DNA of 64,000 nucleotides, taken from the NCBI GenBank assembly GCA_942491485.1, contig CALOAX010000011.1, positions 186,001 to 250,000 of the forward strand, given 5' to 3'. This document shows positions 43,845 to 52,476 of the stretch, piece after piece (position 1 is the first letter of the stretch; the number at the start of each line of letters is the position of its first letter). The translations under genes and the position numbers were made by a program. This DNA is from Desulfoluna sp942491485 (GTDB lineage Bacteria; Desulfobacterota; Desulfobacteria; Desulfobacterales; Desulfolunaceae). The notes beneath the pieces were generated by a model. That model saw only the letters and a program-made list of their open reading frames with translations. It was not told the DNA's origin and ran no database searches.

Positions 43845-44947
43845 TGAGCAGTCACACAACGGCCGTCGCAGTCAGCGGCGGTATCGACTCCCTCTATGCC
43901 GCCTGGCTTCTCAAGCAGGCAGGCCACGAGATCGTCGGCATTCACTTCATCACCGGCTACGAGAAAAACGCGTTTCAGAATCCGGATGCTTCCCCATCTC
44001 CATGGCTGACGGTGCACTCCGAGACCGGCAGGACGGCCATTCCCGTCATGAACCATGTGGCAGAGCAGCTTCAAATCCCCATCCACATCATCGACATCCG
44101 GGATCGCTTTGAAGCCGAGGTGGTGGCACCCTTTGTGGAAGCCTACCGTTCCGGCAACACCCCGAACCCCTGCCTGCTCTGCAACCCGGCGGTAAAGTTC
44201 GGGTTTCTCCTTGACGTTGCCGCAAGCATCGGGGCCGACAGACTCGCCACGGGCCACTACGTAAAAACACGCATAGACGACACGGGGAATGTCCACCTTC
44301 TCAAAGGCGAGGATCCACTGAAGGACCAGTCCTACTTCCTCTCCATGGTCCCCCGGGAGCACCTCGGTAAAGCGTTGTTTCCCTTGGGTGGCATGATCAA
44401 GGAAGAGATCAAGAAAAACGCCCTTGAAGCGGGACTCTCCTCGTATACCAAATCCGAGAGCCAGGACATCTGCTTTATTCAGGATGGCGACTACAAGGCC
44501 TTTCTCCTGGAACGACCGGGTTTCTCCATGAAACCGGGCCCCATCGTCACCAAAGAGGGCACCGAAGTGGGTCGGCACATGGGCCTCCACGGCTTTACAG
44601 TCGGCCAACGGCGCGGCATCAACTGCCCGGGCCCCTACCCCTACTATGTGCTGGCCCTGGAACCTGAGGCCAATCGCCTGGTGGTGGGAAAAAAGGAAGC
44701 CCTCCTGTCGGAGGCCTGCACCGTCACCCGCCTCAACTGGATCCAGCCCCCTTCAGGCACCACCATCGAGGCCACCTGCAAAATCCGCTACAGCCACAAA
44801 GGGTGCCCCTGTCGCATTGAGATGGTTCCAGGCCAAGACAGTGCCACCGTCTCCTTTGATGAGCCCCAGTCCGCTGTCACCCCGGGCCAGGGCGCCGTCT
44901 TCTACGCTGACGATGAAGTCCTCGGCGGAGGCTGGATAAAACGGTAA
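43844..44947 (+). CDS. mnmA: tRNA-uridine 2-sulfurtransferase MnmA
   Basis: 367 residues. PP-loop SGGIDSLYAAW near residues 10-20 binds ATP; TPNPCLLCNPAVKF carries the first catalytic Cys and SESQDICF the second; HMGLHGFTVGQRRG is the conserved central block, where standard MnmA has a similar H-G--YTIGQR-G. It adds sulfur to U34 of Lys, Glu and Gln tRNAs. The usual motif SGGVDS has Ile for Val. CLLCN carries two Cys, and together with the coupled NIL-ferredoxin this may point to an iron-sulfur-dependent variant. Confidence 0.94.
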   Translation: MSSHTTAVAVSGGIDSLYAAWLLKQAGHEIVGIHFITGYEKNAFQNPDASPSPWLTVHSETGRTAIPVMNHVAEQLQIPIHIIDIRDRFEAEVVAPFVEAYRSGNTPNPCLLCNPAVKFGFLLDVAASIGADRLATGHYVKTRIDDTGNVHLLKGEDPLKDQSYFLSMVPREHLGKALFPLGGMIKEEIKKNALEAGLSSYTKSESQDICFIQDGDYKAFLLERPGFSMKPGPIVTKEGTEVGRHMGLHGFTVGQRRGINCPGPYPYYVLALEPEANRLVVGKKEALLSEACTVTRLNWIQPPSGTTIEATCKIRYSHKGCPCRIEMVPGQDSATVSFDEPQSAVTPGQGAVFYADDEVLGGGWIKR

Positions 44948-44960
44948 GGAAAAAAAACAT

Positions 44961-45208
44961 GCCTCCGGCGGCGAGGTGAGCCACCTCGAAAGCTGATTGC
45001 GAATTCACCTTGCCCCTCGTTCCTCGGGTCAAAGTAAATTCGCCTACGCCGCCAGCTTGTCCGCCTCTGAAGCAAGGAAAATAATGTGGGCTCTTTCACA
45101 AGCCCCAAGGGTTGCAGAGCCCTATAGCGAATGTGACGGCCTGAGAAACGAAGGCCCGGAGCATTCGCAATCTGGGGTCCAGGGGATCATCCCCTGGCCG
45201 CCGGAGGC
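44961..45208 (+). repeat. Modular GCCTCCGGCGGC element, 248 bp
   Basis: Starts 14 bases after the mnmA stop with GCCTCCGGCGGCGAGG and a GAGGTGAGCCACCTC hairpin, has GCGAATTCAC...CCTCGTTCCTCGGG...TAAATTCGC and GCGAATGTGACGG...AGCATTCGC stems, and ends with AGGGGATCATCCCCT (type A) and GCCGCCGGAGGC at 45197-45208. It occupies most of the 337-base mnmA-mtaB gap. Confidence 0.8.
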
Positions 45209-45284
45209 TAAACTGAATAGCCACAAACTCGCAACATCATCAATCATCACCCACCTGCTGGGTGTGAATCAATAGGTCGATATT

Positions 45285-46604
45285 ATGCCACACTATTTCA
45301 TCACCACCCTGGGCTGCAAAGTAAACCGGTTTGAATCCGACGCCGTGGGAATGGCCCTTACATCACAGGGCTGGACAGAAGCGAAAAAACCTTCCGAGGC
45401 GGACGTCTGCGTCATCAACACCTGCACCGTCACCGGAAAAGCATCGGTGGAGTCGAGAAACATCATCCGCCAGACGATTCGAAAAAGCCCCTCCACCCGC
45501 GTGGTGGTCACGGGGTGCTACGCCCAGACCGAAGCCGAAGAGATCGAAAAGATCGACGGCGTGGATGCTGTCATCAGCCACACGGAAAAACACCGCCTTC
45601 CGGAGCTGATCATCGCCCTTTACGAGAAAGGCGATGCCCACTTCTCCGAAGACCGGAACGCAAGCTGCCGCGAGACGGTATTCAAGGGTATTGATGTGGA
45701 GGTTCCCGGAACCCGCACCCGCCCTCTGCTGAAAATTCAGGACGGCTGCAATGCGTTCTGCTCCTACTGCATTGTTCCTCACACCCGGGGTCGCTCCCGA
45801 AGCATGGAAACCCCGGAGGTCATGAGTCGCCTTGCCGGACTCGGGGCCAAGGGGTATCAGGAAGTGGTGCTCACCGGCATCCACATCGGATGCTACGGCC
45901 TCGACCTCACCCCGGCCACCTCCTTTTACGAGCTTCTCAACCAGATGAAAGAAGAGAGCCCGGTCACACGTGTTCGTCTTGGATCCATGGAACCCATGGA
46001 GATCACGGACGAGATCATCGACCTTGTCACCACCTCTCCCTTTTTCTGCGACCATGTTCATATTCCGCTTCAAAGCGGGGACGACACCGTTCTCTCACGC
46101 ATGAAGCGGCCCTATACGGCAAAACGCTTTGAGGAGCTGGTCACCCGGATCCACGAACTCTCCCCGACGGCGGCCATCGGTGCAGACGTCATCATCGGAT
46201 TTCCCGGAGAGACCGAGGAGCAGTTTGAAAACACCTGCACGCTCCTTTCATCCCTGCCCCTTTCCTATTTGCACGTCTTTCCCTTCTCCCCGCGGGAGAG
46301 AACCCCTGCGGCCACCTTTGACGGGCGCATCGACGGCGAGGTCATGAAGCAGCGTACAGCACGGGTCAGGGCCATCGGCGATGCCGCTAAAAAACGATTC
46401 ATGGAAGCCGCCGTGGGCAGCCGGGCCGAGGTGCTGGTGGAAAAGGAGAGGGATCGCAAAACCGGTCTCCTCAAAGGCCTCACCTCCAACTACATCCCCG
46501 TTCAGTTTGAAGGGGATGACGAGTTGATGAATCAACTGGTGCCTGTTGTACTGGAAGCCGTCAGCGATGCGGGCCACCTCACGGGGAGACGAGAGGAGCT
46601 CTGA
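45285..46604 (+). CDS. mtaB: tRNA (t6A37) methylthiotransferase MtaB
   Basis: 439 residues. The N-terminal UPF0004 domain carries TLGCKVN, INTCTV and TGCYAQ with the three auxiliary-cluster Cys. The radical-SAM motif is CNAFCSYC near residue 152. A C-terminal TRAM-like segment (GSRAEVLVEKERD) follows. HIPLQSGDDTVLSRMKR is the MiaB/MtaB family block. It converts t6A37 to ms2t6A37. The stop overlaps the start of the next gene (TGATG). Confidence 0.94.
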   Translation: MPHYFITTLGCKVNRFESDAVGMALTSQGWTEAKKPSEADVCVINTCTVTGKASVESRNIIRQTIRKSPSTRVVVTGCYAQTEAEEIEKIDGVDAVISHTEKHRLPELIIALYEKGDAHFSEDRNASCRETVFKGIDVEVPGTRTRPLLKIQDGCNAFCSYCIVPHTRGRSRSMETPEVMSRLAGLGAKGYQEVVLTGIHIGCYGLDLTPATSFYELLNQMKEESPVTRVRLGSMEPMEITDEIIDLVTTSPFFCDHVHIPLQSGDDTVLSRMKRPYTAKRFEELVTRIHELSPTAAIGADVIIGFPGETEEQFENTCTLLSSLPLSYLHVFPFSPRERTPAATFDGRIDGEVMKQRTARVRAIGDAAKKRFMEAAVGSRAEVLVEKERDRKTGLLKGLTSNYIPVQFEGDDELMNQLVPVVLEAVSDAGHLTGRREEL

Positions 46605-48298
46605 TGATTCGGCGCGGTCTCTTACTATTCGCTTGGGTTGCCTTGCTCTTCGTTTCCGGAGCGGCACAGGCAGAGCCACCGAAAAAGATCGTCTTCGGGG
46701 GGGATGCACAGTATCCCCCTTACGAATTCCTGGACGAAAACGGAAAGCCCGCCGGGTTTACCGTGGAGATCACACGAGCCCTGGCCGACATCATGGGCCT
46801 TGAGATCGAATTCCGCCTCGGCCCCTGGGAAGAGATCATGGAAGCCTTCAAAAATGGCGAAGTGGATGTCATGCAGGGCATCTCCTACTCCGACGAACGC
46901 GCCAAGCACTTCGAGTTCTCCCAGGCCTACACCCTGATTCACCACTCCATCTTTACCCGCAAGGAGACCCTGGACGCGTCCACCCTCGCCCATCTCTCCG
47001 GTAAAGAGGTCCTCGTGCAGAACAACGGCATCATGCACGAAACCCTCAGGCAAAGTGAGTTTCCCATCACACCGGTGCCCACCCCCTACCAGACAGACGC
47101 CTTGCGGCTTGTGGCCTCCGGGGCCCATGACTACGCCATCGTAGCCAACCTGCCCGGCCTCCACTTCATACGGGAACACCAGCTCACCAACATACGAAAG
47201 CGCGGCAACCCCGTGGCGGTACAGCTATACTGCTACGCCACCATGAAGGGCAACACCGAGCTCATGGCGCAGATCAGCGAAGGCCTTGCCATTTTGAAAA
47301 AAACAGGGCGCCTGAGGGAGATCCACAACCGCTGGTTAGGGGTCCTGGACCCCGGCATCCCCCCACGAAAGATGATCATTGCCGCAAGCTTTCTCTTTAC
47401 CCTCATGGTCCTTGTGGTCATCGGCAACGTCATCTGGTCCCGCACCCTCAAGCGCGAGGTGGCCCTTCGCACCAAAGAGCTGGAAACCCGGCAGAAACAA
47501 CTTCTGCAGGCCGACAAAATGGCATCCCTGGGCTTCCTCGTCTCCGGCATCGCCCATGAGCTCAACAACCCCAACGGCCTGCTCCTGTTGAACATCCCTC
47601 TGCTCGTGGCCGCATTTAAGGAGATGCACCCCGTTCTTGAAAAGCACTTCGAGGACCACGGCGATTTTAAGGTTGCCGGCCTCCCCTACTCCCGCATGCG
47701 CGATGAAATCCCGCTCATCCTGGAGGAGACCAACGATGCCGCCCGTCACATCAAAACCATTGTGGAGGATCTCCGGGACTTTTCAAGGCAAAGCGTCGAC
47801 GAGATGGAAAAGACGGATATCAACGACATAGCAACCAATGCCGCACGACTTGTCCGAACATCCATGGAAAAGGCCACACACAACTTTCATGTGGAACTTC
47901 AAGAAGGGCTGCCCCCCGTGCTGGCCAACGCACAACGCATCGAACAGGTGGTGATCAACCTGCTGCTCAATGCCTGCCAGGCCCTGGAAGATCCCAAAGG
48001 AGCCATCCACCTGATAACAGGCTTCCAGTCCCAAAACAGCGTCGTCTATCTAAAGGTGATGGACGAAGGCGTCGGCATCGAAGAAGAGCACCTGCCCCAC
48101 CTCACAGACCCATTTTTCACCACCAAACGCTCGGTGGGAGGAACAGGGCTCGGCCTGTCTGTCTCAGCAGGCATCGTCCGAAACCACAACGGAAGCCTCA
48201 CCTTCGACTCCAGACCGGGACAAGGCACCACAGCCACACTCCAGCTTCCTGCTATGAAAGAGGCCTCCGGCGGCGAGGTGAGCCACCTCGAAAGCTGA
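46604..48298 (+). CDS. Sensor histidine kinase with periplasmic solute-binding domain
   Basis: 564 residues. Signal/anchor near 1-23, then an SBP family 3 domain (about 25-245) with VFGGDAQYPPYEFLDENGK and GFTVEITRALADIMGL, like amino-acid-binding receptors. A membrane span lies near 260-282, then a kinase core with H-box SGIAHELNNPNGLLLL, N-box LLLNACQAL, DEGVGI and GGTGLGLSVS. It likely binds an extracellular amino or dicarboxylic acid. The partner is probably the sigma-54 regulator downstream. The last 11 residues (ASGGEVSHLES) are encoded by the start of an intergenic repeat. Confidence 0.93.
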   Translation: MIRRGLLLFAWVALLFVSGAAQAEPPKKIVFGGDAQYPPYEFLDENGKPAGFTVEITRALADIMGLEIEFRLGPWEEIMEAFKNGEVDVMQGISYSDERAKHFEFSQAYTLIHHSIFTRKETLDASTLAHLSGKEVLVQNNGIMHETLRQSEFPITPVPTPYQTDALRLVASGAHDYAIVANLPGLHFIREHQLTNIRKRGNPVAVQLYCYATMKGNTELMAQISEGLAILKKTGRLREIHNRWLGVLDPGIPPRKMIIAASFLFTLMVLVVIGNVIWSRTLKREVALRTKELETRQKQLLQADKMASLGFLVSGIAHELNNPNGLLLLNIPLLVAAFKEMHPVLEKHFEDHGDFKVAGLPYSRMRDEIPLILEETNDAARHIKTIVEDLRDFSRQSVDEMEKTDINDIATNAARLVRTSMEKATHNFHVELQEGLPPVLANAQRIEQVVINLLLNACQALEDPKGAIHLITGFQSQNSVVYLKVMDEGVGIEEEHLPHLTDPFFTTKRSVGGTGLGLSVSAGIVRNHNGSLTFDSRPGQGTTATLQLPAMKEASGGEVSHLES

Positions 48299-48514
48299 TT
48301 GCCATTGCGCTTTACCCCTCATACCTCAGGGTAAAGCGCAATGGCGTTCGCCGCGGGCTATGCCCGCCATCAAAGCTGGTGACTGTCTGAAGGTGGGCAC
48401 ACGTTCCAATAGGCTATGACACTGGAGCCCCTGAATCAGCAACCCAAAACCTGTTTATCAAACCCAATTCATATAATTGGTAAAAGTTTGGCCCCCGGCA
48501 AGGCCGCCGGAGGT
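48263..48514 (+). repeat. Modular GCCTCCGGCGGC element, 252 bp, entering a gene end
   Basis: Begins at 48263 inside the kinase gene, whose stop lies at 48296-48298. Then come CATTGCGCTTTACCC...CAGGGTAAAGCGCAATGG, a perfect long stem, and GCGGGCTATGCCCGC, and a type B right end (AACCTGTTTATCAAACCC, AAAAGTTTGGCCCCCGGC) with GCCGCCGGAGGT at 48503-48514, 20 bases before the response-regulator start. Confidence 0.8.
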
Positions 48515-48534
48515 ATCTTATATAAGGAGCACCC

Positions 48535-49962
48535 ATGACCGGCGACATTTACCCTGACTTTCCCATTCTCCTCATCGATGACGAGCCATCATGGCTGCGC
48601 AGCTTAGGGCTCCTGCTGGAACGCGCCGGATTCACCAATCTGCACAAGCTCACAGACGGAAAAAAAGCACAAAATCTTCTGGCAAAAGAACAGATCGGCA
48701 TTGTGCTCCTTGACCTCATGATGCCCGGCATGTCAGGGGAGGAGCTGATCCCCCTTATCCGGGAGGAGTCCCCGGACACCGTGATTATCGTGGTCAGCGG
48801 CATGAACCAGGTGAACCTTGCCGTGCAGTGCATGAAGCTGGGCGCCAGTGACTTCATCGTCAAAACTGGCGCTGAAGAGCGCATTGTCACCACGGTAACA
48901 AACGCCGTCAAGCTCTGGGAACTGACACGGGAAAACCGGGCCATCCGGGACACCATCAGCAAAGGCCCCAGCCACCCCGAGGCCTTCAGCCAGATCGCCA
49001 CCACCAACCGGTACATGGCCTCCATCTTCAGCTACATCGAATCGCTGGCCACATCCCGGCAACCGGTCCTCATCACCGGTGAGAGCGGCACGGGCAAGGA
49101 GCTCATCGCCCGGGCCATCCATCGCGTCTGTAACCCTCCGGGCCCCATGGTCTCTGTCAATGTCGCCGGTTTGGATGACACCATCTTTTCAGATACCCTC
49201 TTCGGCCATGTCCGGGGTGCCTTCACCGGCGCCGATGCCCGCCGGGCCGGCATGGTGGAAAAAGCGTCAAACGGCACCCTCTTTCTCGATGAAATCGGTG
49301 ATCTGAGTGCCCCATCCCAGGTAAAGCTCCTGCGCCTTCTTCAGGAGGGAGACTACTACCCCGTGGGCAGCGATCTTCCTGAAAAGATCAACGCTCGGGT
49401 GGTCTGCTCCACCCATCAGGATCTTCCGGCCAAGGGAAAGGAGGGGCTTTTCCGAAAAGACCTCTTCTACCGCCTCCAGACCCACCACATCCACATGCCC
49501 CCTTTGCGTGAGCGGAAAGACGACATCCCCGTTCTCCTTGAAACCTTCCTCACCATGGCCGCTGAGGAGACAGGTAAAAAACAACCTGTCTACCCACAGG
49601 AACTGCCGGTGCTTCTTGCCACCTACCACTTTCCCGGCAACATCCGTGAACTGAAGTCCATGGTCTTTGACGCCGTGGCACGCCATCAGGGGGGCACCCT
49701 CTCCATGGCATCCTTTAAAGAGGCGATGCAGGGGCACACTGGTTCCATCAAGGAGACAGCCCCCATCCCTGACGACACCACCGGCAACCCATTTACCGGC
49801 CTGGAGCCTTTGCCCAGCCTTGCTGAAGCCTCCCACCTTCTGGTCATGGAAGCCATGGCCCGGGCCGAAGGCAACCAGAGCATTGCCGCAAGGCTCCTTG
49901 GAATATCCCAGCCGGCGCTCAGCAAGCGGATGAAGCACATTCGCGAGAAAAACGAACTGTAG
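48535..49962 (+). CDS. Sigma-54-dependent response regulator
   Basis: 475 residues, AAGGAG 6 bases before the ATG. Receiver domain with ILLIDDEPSWLRSL and phospho-site in GIVLLDLMMPGMSGEE; AAA+ domain with GESGTGKE, full GAFTGA loop (VRGAFTGAD) and DEIGDLS; Fis-type helix-turn-helix at the C-terminus (QSIAARLLGISQPALSKRMK). It should work with the preceding kinase and activate the symporter gene downstream, which has a sigma-54 promoter and three upstream sites. The central FLDEIGD and RRAGMVEKA segments are intact. Confidence 0.94.
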   Translation: MTGDIYPDFPILLIDDEPSWLRSLGLLLERAGFTNLHKLTDGKKAQNLLAKEQIGIVLLDLMMPGMSGEELIPLIREESPDTVIIVVSGMNQVNLAVQCMKLGASDFIVKTGAEERIVTTVTNAVKLWELTRENRAIRDTISKGPSHPEAFSQIATTNRYMASIFSYIESLATSRQPVLITGESGTGKELIARAIHRVCNPPGPMVSVNVAGLDDTIFSDTLFGHVRGAFTGADARRAGMVEKASNGTLFLDEIGDLSAPSQVKLLRLLQEGDYYPVGSDLPEKINARVVCSTHQDLPAKGKEGLFRKDLFYRLQTHHIHMPPLRERKDDIPVLLETFLTMAAEETGKKQPVYPQELPVLLATYHFPGNIRELKSMVFDAVARHQGGTLSMASFKEAMQGHTGSIKETAPIPDDTTGNPFTGLEPLPSLAEASHLLVMEAMARAEGNQSIAARLLGISQPALSKRMKHIREKNEL

Positions 49963-49970
49963 AGCGACAC

Positions 49971-49991
49971 GGGGCGGCAAAGAGCCGCCCC
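49971..49991 (+). terminator. Possible hairpin terminator after the response regulator
   Basis: GGGGCGGC, AAAGA loop, GCCGCCCC: a perfect 8-base stem 9 bases after the stop. Only TTCCC follows, so it is a weak intrinsic terminator at best. Confidence 0.4.
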
Positions 49992-50015
49992 TTCCCAGAG
50001 AACCTCGCCCAACAG

Positions 50016-50121
50016 GGGTATAACTTTCTTTATACCCATAACTTTGGTTATATACGCAACTAGCCCCATGTTTCTTGAGCTTTTCCGCAATACTTCTACC
50101 AGACTATTACTTTGGTTATAT
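50016..50121 (+). promoter_or_regulatory. Three upstream activator sites before the symporter gene
   Basis: GGGTATAA (50016-50023) and TTATACCC (50030-50037) form a perfect 8-base-arm inverted repeat. ACTTTGGTTATAT occurs exactly twice, at 50041-50053 and 50109-50121, each preceded by ATA/ATT so that the unit is an ATAAC..GTTAT dyad. The three sites share TAACTTT-TTATA and lie about 80-185 bases upstream of the sigma-54 promoter, the expected place for binding of the response regulator. Confidence 0.65.
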
Positions 50122-50200
50122 GGACAGCCCCAGTTCAATGCGCACCCACATCACGCCCATTTCACCTGTCTAATCTACCTGTTACCAAAATATCCACATG

Positions 50201-50216
50201 TTGGCATCGACTTTGC
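50201..50216 (+). promoter_or_regulatory. Sigma-54 promoter of the symporter gene
   Basis: TTGGCATCGACTTTGC: TGGCAT at -24, TTGC at -12, 10 bases between GG and GC. Expected start near 50228, leaving a leader of about 146 bases before ATG 50374. Confidence 0.8.
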
Positions 50217-50373
50217 TCTAACAAACACTGGTTCAGCAATGGTGCTGCGGGGTTTACTTGCGCTCCCGACTCACCGACCAAATTTGAGCATGATGTCCAG
50301 GTATCATAAGGCAACGCCTGACGTTCCCGTGGTCATCATCAATAAAGCAACACGAACAGAGAAGGGGGAACCT

Positions 50374-51585
50374 ATGAAACTTTGGATGAAGATTATGATC
50401 GGCCTTGGCCTCGGTATTGTTACCGGCCTTGTCCTTCAGGAAAAAGCGGTCTATGTAAAGCCCGTTGGCACGCTCTTTATTAATGCCATCAAAATGCTTA
50501 TCATTCCGTTGATCTTTTCCTCGCTCATCGTGGGCATGACCAGCCTTAAAGACAGCAAGCAGCTGGGCCGAATCGGCCTCAAGACCCTTGCCATCTACCT
50601 CATCACCACAGCCTTTGCCGTCTGCATCGGCCTTGTTGTGAGCACCATCCTCCAGCCCGGTGCCGGCATGATGATCGACATGGGACAGAGCGTCACTGCC
50701 AAGCAGGCGCCCCCCTTCATCGACACCCTGGTTTCCATCGTTCCCAAGAACCCCCTTGGCGCACTCTCCAGCGGCCACGTCCTTCAGGTCATCTGCTTTG
50801 CCATTTTCCTCGGCATCGCCATCAACATCACCGGAGAGAAAGCCGACCCCTTCAAGCGACTCTGTGAATCCGTCGCTGAAATCATGTACACACTGACCGC
50901 CATCGTCATGGAATTCGCCCCCTACGGCGTCTTTGCCCTGATGGCTTATGTTGTGGGACAGTACGGTGCATCCACCCTGCTTCCGCTCCTTAAAGTGATT
51001 CTCGCCGTCTACGTCGGTGCCATCCTTCATGTCTTCTTCGTATACGGTTCCGGCATCAGCTTTGTTGCCCGACTGAGCCCCATCAAATTCTTCAAGGGTA
51101 TTGTTGACGCTCAGGCAGTGGCTTTCACCACCACCAGCAGCTCCGGTACCCTTCCCGTGACCATTCGATGCACCCAGGAGAACCTCGGTGTTTCCAAGAG
51201 CGTTTCAAGCTTCGTGCTTCCCATGGGCGCCACGGTCAACATGGACGGCACCGCCATCTACCAGGGTGTGGCTGCTCTCTTCGTGGCCCAGGCCAGCGGT
51301 ATCGACCTGACCATGTCCAACTACATCACCCTGATCCTCGCCTCCACCCTCGCTTCCATCGGAACAGCAGGCGTCCCCGGCGCGGGTCTCATCATGCTTT
51401 CGGTCACCCTCTCCTCCATCGGTCTTCCCATGGAAGGAATCGCCCTCATCGCCGGCATCGACCGAATCCTCGACATGGCGCGTACCAGCGTTAACGTCAC
51501 CGGTGACGCCATGACCTCCGTCATTGTCGCCAAGAGCGAAGGTGAGTTCGACAGAGAAATCTTCGAAGCCACCGAGGCGGTGTAA
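50374..51585 (+). CDS. DAACS-family dicarboxylate/amino acid:cation symporter
   Basis: 403 residues from ATG 50374, preceded by AAGGGGGAA. The longer frame back to 50044 runs through the sigma-54 promoter and is rejected. Family motifs are all present: TTTSSSGTLPVTIRC (serine-rich loop), LPMGATVNMDGTA and TAGVPGAGL, with DRILDMARTSVNVTGD at the end. It would import C4-dicarboxylates, glutamate or aspartate with H+ or Na+. It forms a regulated unit with the kinase and sigma-54 regulator. Confidence 0.95.
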   Translation: MKLWMKIMIGLGLGIVTGLVLQEKAVYVKPVGTLFINAIKMLIIPLIFSSLIVGMTSLKDSKQLGRIGLKTLAIYLITTAFAVCIGLVVSTILQPGAGMMIDMGQSVTAKQAPPFIDTLVSIVPKNPLGALSSGHVLQVICFAIFLGIAINITGEKADPFKRLCESVAEIMYTLTAIVMEFAPYGVFALMAYVVGQYGASTLLPLLKVILAVYVGAILHVFFVYGSGISFVARLSPIKFFKGIVDAQAVAFTTTSSSGTLPVTIRCTQENLGVSKSVSSFVLPMGATVNMDGTAIYQGVAALFVAQASGIDLTMSNYITLILASTLASIGTAGVPGAGLIMLSVTLSSIGLPMEGIALIAGIDRILDMARTSVNVTGDAMTSVIVAKSEGEFDREIFEATEAV

Positions 51586-51726
51586 CACAACATCCGGAAA
51601 ATTCAGGATCGTTCTGAACGCTCTACAGGCCCCCATCCTGGAGAAAATTCAGAATATCCCCTCCTGATTTTCATATACACATCTCCATACACGACACACA
51701 AACTTCTATCCCCATAGAGAAGTGAG

Positions 51727-51770
51727 AAAAGGGGTCTTCCCGGGTAACCGGTGAAGGCCCCTTTTCTTTT
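51727..51770 (+). terminator. Intrinsic terminator after the symporter gene
   Basis: AAAAGGGGTCTTC, a loop of about 13 bases and GAAGGCCCCTTTT form a stem with one mismatch, followed by CTTTT. It is 142 bases after the stop. Confidence 0.8.
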
Positions 51771-51791
51771 GTGCAAACCGCAAAAAGGAAT

Positions 51792-51830
51792 GCCTCCGGC
51801 GGCAAGGTGTGCCACCTTGAAAGCGGGTTG
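51792..51830 (+). repeat. GCCTCCGGCGGC element, single left end
   Basis: GCCTCCGGCGGCAAGG, AAGGTGTGCCACCTT hairpin and GAAAGCGGGTTGC, the standard left module with no right end found. Lies 20 bases after the terminator of the symporter gene. Confidence 0.6.
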
Positions 51831-51895
51831 CGGCTTCTTTTATAAAAAGTAACCTTTCAGCTCAATCCACCTCAGATGACCGCCACTCGACACCC

Positions 51896-52037
51896 CGTAG
51901 GGTGCGCCGTGCGCACCGAATAACGTCCCCAAAACCGGTAACGCTATCTTTTTACGATGACTGTTGTTGGGAAAGGTTTGGGGTTCGAGGGGTGGTTGTT
52001 TGCGTTGCGCTGGAAGGTGCGGGGGCCGCACCCTACG
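51896..52037. repeat. 142-bp unit with CGTAGGGTGCG inverted ends
   Basis: CGTAGGGTGCG at 51896-51906 and its exact inverse CGCACCCTACG at 52027-52037, 120 bases apart. An imperfect GTGCGCCGTGCGCAC palindrome follows the left end. Looks like a small non-coding mobile or structural repeat; no gene inside. Confidence 0.55.
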
Positions 52038-52476
52038 TATGACGGTGCTTCCAGTGGCTTTGGGTGTTTCAACCCGTCCCAAAATTGTGCCGCCGTGTTT
52101 AAGTCCCTACTCTTTTCTATTACCGCCCTTTTCCAGCCGCATTTGATTGACCTTGGGAAGATTCTGGTGCAGCACAAATCCTGTACGATAGATACTATCG
52201 GGAATCTGTAGGGTGGGCAAAGGTTGTGCCGTACCCATCATAGGCAGTGATAACCGCCCATACCAAGAGAGGGTGCCGGGGTGCTGATATTTCGGTCAGC
52301 TTGATCGGTGGAGGTTAATCGATTAATAATGGGCACACAATTCCAACGGTGTTGATGCCGCATATACCTTATACTCCCGATACCTCCGAAGCTCATGGCT
52401 GTGAATACGAGGCTCTCGAGTATTATTCGAATCCACACCCCGGAGACTCACCGACCAGGCACCATGAACCATTACT

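Larger units (their letters stand above)
51586..52476. other. 891-base region without a gene after the symporter
   Basis: 51727-51770 is a terminator. 51792-51830 holds a single left end of the modular repeat. 51896-52037 is bounded by inverted CGTAGGGTGCG and CGCACCCTACG. GTAGGGTGGGCA at 52208-52219 is a related repeat of a type widespread in proteobacteria. 52240-52476 shows nothing that I can support. Confidence 0.5.

Noticed and set aside
50044..50373. 110-residue N-terminal extension of the symporter
   Set aside because: It covers the sigma-54 promoter and enhancer sites and is unlike DAACS N-termini; ATG 50374 has a GGGGG ribosome site.
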